NCBI RefSeq assembly: GCF_051488685.1
Contig: NZ_JBPSEH010000001.1
Span: 682,001 to 746,000 of the forward strand
DNA length: 64,000 nt
Source of the DNA: Melioribacter sp051488685
Lineage (GTDB): Bacteria > Bacteroidota > Ignavibacteria > Ignavibacteriales > Melioribacteraceae
Direction: 5' to 3'
Positions within the stretch are counted from its first letter, which is position 1, and the number at the start of each line of letters is the position of its first letter. Positions 35,664 through 42,949 of the stretch are shown one piece after another. Both the position numbers and the translations under genes were made by a program. The notes under the pieces were generated by a model, which made no database searches, had not been told where the DNA came from, and was given only the letters and a program-made list of their open reading frames with translations.

Positions 35664-36602
35664 ATGGAACAAAACTTAAGTCTGTATAAATTTATTTTCC
35701 GCTTTGAGTCAGAAGAAGAAATTTCATTGCCTCTTTATAAATGGTCGATGCTCAGAGGCACATTCGGGCATTCCTTTAAGTCGGTCGTTTGTATTACAAA
35801 AAAGAAATATTGCGACAAATGCCTTATCAAAAATCAGTGCAGTTACTATTTAATCTTCGAAACAGAGGCTCGGCAAAGTAATCTTTGGTTTCTCAATGGC
35901 GTCAAAAAATTCCCTCACCCTTTTATTATTAATTCTCCCGACAACGATAAAACTTCTTTAAAAAAAGGAGAAACTTTTGACGTCTCTTTGACCATTATAC
36001 CCAAGTTTAAGCACCTTTTACCATTTTTTATACTTACTTTTCAAAAATTCGGGCAATTTGGGATATCTTCCGCACGGCACAAGCTATCACTTCAAAAAGT
36101 ATTTTCTGTAAATAGCAGCGGAGTAACTGATATATTTGATTCAGCCACTCAAAATTTCAACGAAAATTTTACGGCTTTTAATATCAACCTCAATTCCGTA
36201 AAAACAAATAAAGTTAAACTTGAGTTTACAACTCCTTTGCGCATTCAAGAAAATTCCACTTTAATCTATCATAAAGACAAAATAACGCCCGATCTTTTGA
36301 TGCGCACTATTTTACGAAGAGTATATTCAGTTCTAACACTTTTTTACGATATTCCCGTTACAGAAACAAATGCCGGCATTCAAGATATTAGCATTGTCGA
36401 AAACGACTTATATTATCAAAAAATACAGAGATATAGTAATCGGCAGAAACAAAAAATGGAATTTGGTGGTCTTCTGGGCTCTATTATAATATCGGGAAAA
36501 AATCTTTCGGAATATCTTCCCCAAATTGTTCTTGCGTCTCACTTTAATATTGGTAAAAATACTTCTTTTGGTTACGGTTCTTTTAAATTAACTTATCTAT
36601 AA
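35664..36602 (+). CDS. cas6: Cas6 pre-crRNA endoribonuclease
   Basis: It cuts the repeat transcript 8 bases before each spacer. The 312-residue protein is of the cysteine-bearing Cas6 subgroup: CDKCLIKNQCSYYLIFE (residues about 52-68), two ferredoxin-like RAMP folds, and the C-terminal glycine loop FNIGKNTSFGYGSFKL. No single catalytic His is obvious; a candidate is the His in SARHKLSL. It sits between cmr6 and cas1 on the same strand. Confidence 0.88.
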   Translation: MEQNLSLYKFIFRFESEEEISLPLYKWSMLRGTFGHSFKSVVCITKKKYCDKCLIKNQCSYYLIFETEARQSNLWFLNGVKKFPHPFIINSPDNDKTSLKKGETFDVSLTIIPKFKHLLPFFILTFQKFGQFGISSARHKLSLQKVFSVNSSGVTDIFDSATQNFNENFTAFNINLNSVKTNKVKLEFTTPLRIQENSTLIYHKDKITPDLLMRTILRRVYSVLTLFYDIPVTETNAGIQDISIVENDLYYQKIQRYSNRQKQKMEFGGLLGSIIISGKNLSEYLPQIVLASHFNIGKNTSFGYGSFKLTYL

Positions 36603-36695
36603 ATTCGATTCGGCTCTTTGAAATATTGTTCGACCAATTTCTATTGGTAATTGGGCACAAGAAAATTTTAACGAATAAAAAAAAGCGGAAGTTTT

Positions 36696-37652
36696 ATGAA
36701 AAGAATACTTATACTTACCAATCCTTCCATTACAATTACTCGCAAAAGCAAAAGAGTGATTCTCGAGTCGAACGAAAATTCAGAGGAGATAAAAGTAAAA
36801 GAAATTTCTGCGTGTCTATTATTTGGCAACATACAGATAACAAGTCAGGCAATTCGGCTTTTTGCAGAGGAAGGAATACCAATAACAAACCTTTCTTTTG
36901 AAGGCGAACCACGTTATTTTGTTTTGCCTCCTAAATACATTAATTACGATCTAAAAATTCGCCAGTACGAAGCCTTTCGTTCGCCAGAAAAACGCCTTGA
37001 AATCGCAAAATTCATCATTAATCAAAAGATAATTAACTCTTTAAATTTTATTAAAACATCGAAAAGCCGAAACAAAAAAATAACTGCTCGCGAAATAAAA
37101 AAAGTGGAAGCAACTGCAATCGAATCCGTAAAAAGAGCCAGCTCGATTGAAGAATTGATTGGACACGAGGGTAACTTTACAAAGATTTATTTTGATATGT
37201 TAAAAGAAATTTCATCAGGTTCAATTCGTTTCACTCAGCGGAGCAAACGCCCTCCAAAGGACGAAGCCAATGCGCTTCTCAGTTTTATTTATACGCTCAC
37301 CTATTCTCTTATTACTGGTATTGTTTTCGCGGCAGGTTTCGATCCTTATATTGGATTTGTTCATTCCGAAGACTACGGGCGAAATTCGTTTGCACTCGAC
37401 ATTCTCGAACTTTACCGTGCCCCTTTTTGCGACCGATTCTTTATTAACCTAACCAACAAGAACATTCTTCAAGCTCGCCACTTCCTTAAATCTGAAAAAG
37501 GCGGGTTCTTTCTAAACAACGATGGAAAAAAAATCTTTTTTGAACACTGGAAAAAGTACGTTTACGATTACGACAAACCTTCTAAAAGCATTATCTATAA
37601 TATTCAGGAAAACCTTACTAAATTCTCAAAATTATTGAGAGCGGGAGGTTAA
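36696..37652 (+). CDS. cas1: CRISPR integrase Cas1
   Basis: It integrates new spacers with Cas2. The 318-residue protein has the N-terminal beta domain (ACLLFGNIQITSQAIRLFAEEG) and the metal site: Glu in LIGHEGNFTKIYF (about residue 155), His in GFVHSEDYGRNSFALDILE (about 224) and Asp in the same segment. It is not fused to reverse transcriptase, so RNA-derived spacers are not expected from this protein alone. The ATG follows GCGGAAG. Confidence 0.95.
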   Translation: MKRILILTNPSITITRKSKRVILESNENSEEIKVKEISACLLFGNIQITSQAIRLFAEEGIPITNLSFEGEPRYFVLPPKYINYDLKIRQYEAFRSPEKRLEIAKFIINQKIINSLNFIKTSKSRNKKITAREIKKVEATAIESVKRASSIEELIGHEGNFTKIYFDMLKEISSGSIRFTQRSKRPPKDEANALLSFIYTLTYSLITGIVFAAGFDPYIGFVHSEDYGRNSFALDILELYRAPFCDRFFINLTNKNILQARHFLKSEKGGFFLNNDGKKIFFEHWKKYVYDYDKPSKSIIYNIQENLTKFSKLLRAGG

Positions 37653-37659
37653 AAGGAGA

Positions 37660-37938
37660 TTGAAACAATACATTATTACTTACGATATTCCATCGGACAA
37701 AAGACGAAATAAAATTTGCGAACTCTTGAAAGACTACGGATTGCACGTACAATATTCCGTTTTTGAATTAGAACTTGACGATAAAGACTACAAGTTACTT
37801 ATCAAAAAAATTAAGAAGACCATAAACACAAGCCAGGATTCAGTACGCATCTACACAATTCAGAGCAATCTTGATAACTGCATAATTGAATTAGGTACGG
37901 ATAAATTTAACAAAGGGCCTGTAATCTTTATCGATTAA
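37660..37938 (+). CDS. cas2: Cas2
   Basis: This 92-residue ferredoxin-fold partner of Cas1 begins KQYIITYDIPSDKRRNKICELL, with the conserved YDI Asp, and continues YGLHVQYSVFELEL. The start is TTG at 37660, chosen because AAGGAG stands directly before it and the next in-frame start would delete the first strand. It is followed by a strong terminator and the CRISPR leader. Confidence 0.94.
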   Translation: MKQYIITYDIPSDKRRNKICELLKDYGLHVQYSVFELELDDKDYKLLIKKIKKTINTSQDSVRIYTIQSNLDNCIIELGTDKFNKGPVIFID

Positions 37939-37940
37939 AA

Positions 37941-37990
37941 TTTCTGCAGGGTCGACACGATAAAAACAGCCGACCCTGCAGAAAAATTTT
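37941..37990 (+). terminator. Rho-independent terminator after cas2
   Basis: A 14-bp perfect stem (TTTCTGCAGGGTCG at 37941-37954 with CGACCCTGCAGAAA at 37971-37984) has a 16-base loop and is followed by AATTTTT. It ends the cas operon before the array leader. Confidence 0.88.
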
Positions 37991-38113
37991 TATTTGATTT
38001 TTCTCCATTTTTCCATAATTTATCTTCGCAACAAAAAATTGTTTTTATTTTTCATTAGCTGCAGAAAATTGGTCAATTAAGTTGTTCTTTAACAACGGGT
38101 TACAAAGGGAAGT
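37991..38113 (+). promoter_or_regulatory. CRISPR leader
   Basis: This AT-rich 120-base region lies between the cas2 terminator and the first repeat. It contains TTTG (37993-37996) and TATCTTCG (38021-38028), which resemble a Bacteroidota-type promoter with a long spacer, and a perfect hairpin GTTGTT-CTTT-AACAAC (38081-38096) near the first repeat. New spacers should enter at 38114. Confidence 0.6.
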
Positions 38114-39746
38114 ATTCAAATTCACCACCTTGATAAAGAAGGATTGAGACTAAGACCCAGGGAAGCTAATACATCTCTACTAACCATTTCCATTCAAATT
38201 CACCACCTTGATAAAGAAGGATTGAGACCTGATCTTATTTTTTTGCCACCATAGTATTTTGCACGGAAGATGATTCAAATTCACCACCTTGATAAAGAAG
38301 GATTGAGACAGGCAGTTTCGAAATGGCGTCCATTTCGCCTCTCCTTCTCCATTCAAATTCACCACCTTGATAAAGAAGGATTGAGACTCTTTGTCGTGAA
38401 TGTTTAGAATTCATATATATTGCGGAACATTCAAATTCACCACCTTGATAAAGAAGGATTGAGACGCGAATGTGCTTCAGCATTGAACGTTTTGAACGTT
38501 TGCCCCATTCAAATTCACCACCTTGATAAAGAAGGATTGAGACGCGTAAAACTGCTTAATTCTTGCAGTTTTAGCTAATCTAACCTCATTCAAATTCACC
38601 ACCTTGATAAAGAAGGATTGAGACAGGAGAGACTGTTAGTCAAGCTATTAGTGCGGCACGTAGGGTTGATTCAAATTCACCACCTTGATAAAGAAGGATT
38701 GAGACAGAGGCAGCTCTGCCAAAATGGTCTTCGCCATTTTGTCCCCATTCAAATTCACCACCTTGATAAAGAAGGATTGAGACGCGTAAATGCTGTTTTT
38801 ACTGTCCGATCTATTATCTGGTGCCAGATTCAAATTCACCACCTTGATAAAGAAGGATTGAGACCTAACTCCTTTACTGCAAGGCTAGCGAAAAGTTCTT
38901 CGTAAGATTCAAATTCACCACCTTGATAAAGAAGGATTGAGACCTCGCTTGCACGAGGCAGGTTCATGTTGTCCAAGCCAAGGTCATTCAAATTCACCAC
39001 CTTGATAAAGAAGGATTGAGACTTGCCTCCGGTTAAACCGGAATGATAGGGACTGCCTGGATCAGAAATTCAAATTCACCACCTTGATAAAGAAGGATTG
39101 AGACGATCTCCACAGATTAGTACCTTGCTGCAGGCTTCAGATAAGATTTACAGATTCAAATTCACCACCTTGATAAAGAAGGATTGAGACGCACCAACTG
39201 GAACGTACCCATCGGGAGAGTTTATAGAAACTATTCAAATTCACCACCTTGATAAAGAAGGATTGAGACGACCCTTTCGGGTCTTTTACCAGTTTCAGGT
39301 TTCGGCTTAGGATTCAAATTCACCACCTTGATAAAGAAGGATTGAGACCTAAAGAGGCGAGCGCATCTTTTATACTCACTCTTTTACCTCATTCAAATTC
39401 ACCACCTTGATAAAGAAGGATTGAGACACACCCGTGCCCACTCGATAAATTGTCGAAGAGCCAACTCAATTCAAATTCACCACCTTGATAAAGAAGGATT
39501 GAGACGACCGAAGAAGAGCTTGAGATTATGAATATTAAAGCTGTTAACTCATTCAAATTCACCACCTTGATAAAGAAGGATTGAGACTGCTTCTACTTTT
39601 CAAGTACCATTTCATTCCTTATTTTATCCAATTCAAATTCACCACCTTGATAAAGAAGGATTGAGACGACCCTTTCGGGTCTTTTACCAGTTTCAGGTTT
39701 CGGCTTAGGATTCAAATTCACCACCTTGATAAAGAAGGATTGAGAC
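38114..39746 (+). CRISPR. type III-B CRISPR array, 21 repeats and 20 spacers
   Basis: I count 21 identical 37-bp repeats, opening ATTCAAATTCACCACC and ending AAGGATTGAGAC, starting at 38114, 38192, 38273, 38351, 38429, 38507, 38588, 38669, 38747, 38828, 38907, 38986, 39068, 39154, 39233, 39312, 39391, 39469, 39551, 39631 and 39710. Spacers are 40-49 bases. The repeat's last eight bases, ATTGAGAC, fit the type III crRNA 5' handle, so transcription runs on the plus strand, as for the cas genes. Spacers 39270-39311 and 39668-39709 are identical. The leader-distal repeat is also perfect, which is unusual. Confidence 0.98.
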
Positions 39747-40187
39747 GAGATGGGCTAAGAGAATGGTTATCTTTAAGATTACCTGTTTTTTTTAAGCAGA
39801 AATGCGTATTATCTTTTACGTCAAAATAATTGCCTGCACCTCAATTGGAGATTTTTTTGCTTTGACAAAAGCCCCGAGAATATTTATTTTGAAAGTAAAA
39901 GGCATTACACTGATATAGACGGTGGAAGCGAAAAAATTCGAATAGTTAGTGTGTAAATGAATATTTAATAAACACCCCCTTGCTCCTGAAAAAACAAATT
40001 ACAAGTCAATTAAAAATATTTTTGGGAGTTATAGATCGGCTTATTGGTAAAAAATTAAAATTGTGTGTTATCTTGAATTTAACAAAAGAAAGCGAAGCGA
40101 CGGATTTAAAAGTGTGTGATGTGTTACCTATGATGTCCTTAAGGTGATTAGTCAAATTAGTACAATAAAAGGGTAAAGGAGGAAATT
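39747..40187. other. non-coding stretch after the array
   Basis: 441 bases with no convincing frame. The first 40 bases could be a further spacer without a closing repeat. A T run at 39785-39793 may end array transcripts. AAAGGAGG precedes the ATG at 40188. Confidence 0.45.
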
Positions 40188-41282
40188 ATGCGGAATATAA
40201 ATATTTTACTTATTATTTTTTCTATATGCTGTTTTTGTATTATGGTTTCATGTGGCGATCGTGGAGAAGACGTTGTTGGGACAGATCTTCCCGATATTCC
40301 TGAATATACTAATTTATCGTTAGCAAATTTACCTGATAGTAAAATTCTTGATGTACCGACCAGAAAGAGTTTAGCAGGATTATGTTATATTGAATCATTT
40401 TCAATGCAGATAGCTTATATTGATAATTCCATTACAATACAGGAAGTCGTCGCTTTCTCAGGAAGTGGAGCAATTCTAAGTTATGATTCTTATTTGAAAG
40501 CATTTAAATCCGAGGTTCCATATCCGCAGTCTGCACGTGAATATCAATTAAAAAATTATGGTGTTCATTATATTTTAGGGTCAGCACATGGATACTCACG
40601 CCTTTATAACAATGCCCATGCTAAAATTACTTATAAAAATGCAGATGATGCATTGAAGTATCTAAAAGCGGTAATAAATTCGGGCAGACCTGCACAGGTC
40701 TACATTGATCTGGGTTATATGCACTCTCATCCTAAATTTCCGAACATTCAACCTGGTAAAGGTAGTCACTGGATTCTTGTAACAGGATATGATTCTGATG
40801 GAATATATATGAATGAGACATATGACGAAAATGAACCAGAGGATAAATATAAAAATTTTGAAATCCCTGTAGAGGAATTTTTAACTGCTTGGGAAAAGGG
40901 AGGTAACCTCGCCTCTGGTGAGGATCAGAGTGGTCCATACTGGATGATGTTTATAGAAGAGAAAACTAAGGAGCAGTTGATTAATAAAAAGTCAATTGCC
41001 GATGTTTTGGCAATGCAGAAAGGACTCTCCGCTAATAACTCCAGCACTATTGAAAATAATTTGGATTCAGATTTTTCTGGTACTCACTGGAATGAGATAG
41101 CATCTCTTAAGGAATCGTTTGGTAATTTCCTGATAGATAATGGTTACACCGAGGCAGGTAATATTTATAAAGAACTTGGAACGGAATATAGAAGTTGCAA
41201 CAATCTAAGTAGGGATGGTATTAAGACTAAACTTAATACTGAGATAAAGTCAAAAGAAATAGAAGCGAGAATAAAATACTAA
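40188..41282 (+). CDS. lipoprotein with C39-like papain-fold peptidase domain
   Basis: The 364-residue protein has a lipoprotein signal (hydrophobic residues 5-21, lipobox MVSC). The domain from about 55 to 250 has a candidate catalytic Cys in SLAGLCYIESFSMQIAY and the His in GSHWILVTGYDSDGIYMNE, the layout of C39-like/BtrH-type cysteine peptidases. The C-terminal about 100 residues are helical and charged. No transporter or bacteriocin gene adjoins. It lies between the perfect end of the array and an orphan degenerate repeat, so it may have been inserted there. Confidence 0.7.
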   Translation: MRNINILLIIFSICCFCIMVSCGDRGEDVVGTDLPDIPEYTNLSLANLPDSKILDVPTRKSLAGLCYIESFSMQIAYIDNSITIQEVVAFSGSGAILSYDSYLKAFKSEVPYPQSAREYQLKNYGVHYILGSAHGYSRLYNNAHAKITYKNADDALKYLKAVINSGRPAQVYIDLGYMHSHPKFPNIQPGKGSHWILVTGYDSDGIYMNETYDENEPEDKYKNFEIPVEEFLTAWEKGGNLASGEDQSGPYWMMFIEEKTKEQLINKKSIADVLAMQKGLSANNSSTIENNLDSDFSGTHWNEIASLKESFGNFLIDNGYTEAGNIYKELGTEYRSCNNLSRDGIKTKLNTEIKSKEIEARIKY

Positions 41283-41758
41283 CGAATGTTGTATTAGCAA
41301 TTCTTAATGTCACGCCGTGATTCAATCACAAGTCGTCGCGGGTACACCAGTATTGTTGTGGTCGCTCGTATGAGATGGGAGTCTGTCACGTACACCCAGT
41401 CCCGACATATGCAGTGAAACTAGTTCCAGTTCCATCAGGCCTCAGTTAGGATGCACGTTCAGCCATGTTGTAACAGTACAAAAAAGATAGGCCTGTTCCC
41501 GCGATCATGGCGAAGAGCCAGTCAAAGTATACTGCGTCGATCTTCCAGCGATGGAACCGCGACAGATCGCTCGGAGCCCCTGTTGTAGAACAGCCGAAAC
41601 TCACTTATCAACCTGCCATCATCTGGGAACTGTCTCCCATCAAATCTATAGCTGTTTCGTTTCGATCACTCTGCACTCGATATCCCCATTGTGACGGAAT
41701 ACGTTATTCGTTCAGTTTACCTTTCTTTGCAATTTTGAACGCAAGAGTGATATTCTGA
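41283..41758. other. GC-rich foreign-looking segment
   Basis: About 53-58% G+C in the lines I counted, against roughly one third for the surroundings. It contains a perfect palindrome GTGATTCAATCAC (41317-41329). A frame at 41507-41758 reads through but matches nothing. It may be the remains of a mobile element. Together with the next 145 bases no confident gene lies between 41283 and 41903. Confidence 0.5.
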
Positions 41759-41795
41759 ATTCATATTCACTACCTTGATAAAGAAATATCGAGAG
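41759..41795 (+). repeat. orphan degenerate CRISPR repeat
   Basis: This 37-base stretch aligns without gaps to the array repeat with 31 of 37 identities (differences at repeat positions 6, 13, 28, 29, 32 and 37). It lies 2.0 kb past the last perfect repeat. Degenerate repeats normally mark the leader-distal end of an array, so this may be the old array end. Confidence 0.8.
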
Positions 41796-41903
41796 CAATC
41801 TTACAAAGTTTCTCGATCTTGCTAATCTTGAAATCTCATTATTTACTATCAGAAAATTTGTAACCAATTAATTCTTAACAAAAAATTTAATAGGAGTTTA
41901 TAA

Positions 41904-42512
41904 ATGCTTCAAAACGAATTTAATATGTCAAAATTAAGCTTGAAGTATTTCAAGCATTTCTGCTTTCCTAAAATTAAAACAAGTCTTAAATCACACCCCG
42001 AATTTGTCGTCGACGCTATTACTCACTCGATGGATCAAGATGAACTGAAAAAAAAGTTCAAAGAAAACAGTCACAATATTATTACTGCCAGCAAAATTTA
42101 TGTGAAAATTGATCACATGCTAACTTTAAAAAAAATGATCGGTCTGTTCATTGTAAAAGAGCTTTCTAAAAAAAATCTTTACAGTTCTGATATGCTAAAT
42201 CCCGTCGATATACCTTTGTTTTACTTGGACGACTCCCTTTTCAACTATGATGATGATGGTGATGATGATAGTGAAGATAATTCTGAATCTAGTCTTTTTG
42301 CTTTTGCCTTAATACCGTTTTTGGATAACTATATTAAAAAAATATTTGAAATCGATTTTTACAATAACGGTAATAAAATTATTCAAGGTCAGCTCTGGAT
42401 ATTGGCCCCCGTTCTAAAATTACTTGATGTAAAAGTTACTCCCCCTGAAATGACTTTCGAACAGTTTAAAAAAGATGTTATCGATTTAATTGAGACTTCC
42501 GACACACTTTAA
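41904..42512 (+). CDS. unknown protein of the CRISPR-adjacent region
   Basis: 202 residues, no family recognised. Helical N-terminal half rich in Lys, then a low-complexity acidic linker (about residues 113-128, YDDDGDDDSEDNSESS), then a hydrophobic C-terminal segment. GGAG lies 9 bases before the ATG. It is followed on the same strand by a membrane protein and a helicase-exonuclease and may belong with them. Confidence 0.6.
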   Translation: MLQNEFNMSKLSLKYFKHFCFPKIKTSLKSHPEFVVDAITHSMDQDELKKKFKENSHNIITASKIYVKIDHMLTLKKMIGLFIVKELSKKNLYSSDMLNPVDIPLFYLDDSLFNYDDDGDDDSEDNSESSLFAFALIPFLDNYIKKIFEIDFYNNGNKIIQGQLWILAPVLKLLDVKVTPPEMTFEQFKKDVIDLIETSDTL

Positions 42513-42589
42513 TATCTCTATAAGATTCCTTAAAATAAATTTTAAAGAGCCCGCCTGCGTCCCTCTTATTAGCAATAAAGGGGAAATTT

Positions 42590-42949
42590 ATGGCGGCAAT
42601 TTTATTACTTGGTCTATTTATGGTTATACTGACCGTAGTGTTCTGGTATTTGGAGTTGCGTCCTTTTTTGGACCATCTCTACTTTCTGCCGGCACGAAAA
42701 AATAAGTTCTCGATACTCTTTTACTCGTTGTATGCACTCTTTAACAACATATTTCGATTTTTTTATTATGGCCGCTACTTTTTAATCGACTTGTTTGCCA
42801 CGGCTTTTCTTGTTTCGTTTTTAGGATTTGGGGATGCTGTCACGGGTGCAATTTTGGGCCTCACAATGTCGAACGCCATATCGATTCTTTTACTCTACAT
42901 TCAAAAAAGAAACCAAAAAAAGAGAGGGACACTGTCGAATGTTAACTGA
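42590..42949 (+). CDS. small integral membrane protein
   Basis: The 119-residue protein has three to four hydrophobic segments (residues 3-20, 42-60, 65-105) and a basic C-terminus. No family recognised. AAAGGGGA lies 7 bases before the ATG, and the end overlaps the helicase gene by 11 bases, so they are coupled. Confidence 0.65.
   Translation: MAAILLLGLFMVILTVVFWYLELRPFLDHLYFLPARKNKFSILFYSLYALFNNIFRFFYYGRYFLIDLFATAFLVSFLGFGDAVTGAILGLTMSNAISILLLYIQKRNQKKRGTLSNVN

Noticed and set aside
36696..37652. Reverse transcriptase-Cas1 fusion to explain hairpin-rich spacers
   Set aside because: The 318-residue Cas1 has the ordinary length with no RT domain or YxDD motif.
38180..38905. Long reading frames through the CRISPR array on both strands
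   Set aside because: They arise from the repeated 37-bp unit and encode its periodic translation.
41507..41758. 83-codon frame in the GC-rich patch
   Set aside because: It spans the edge from GC-rich to AT-rich sequence, has no family resemblance and no ribosome binding site.
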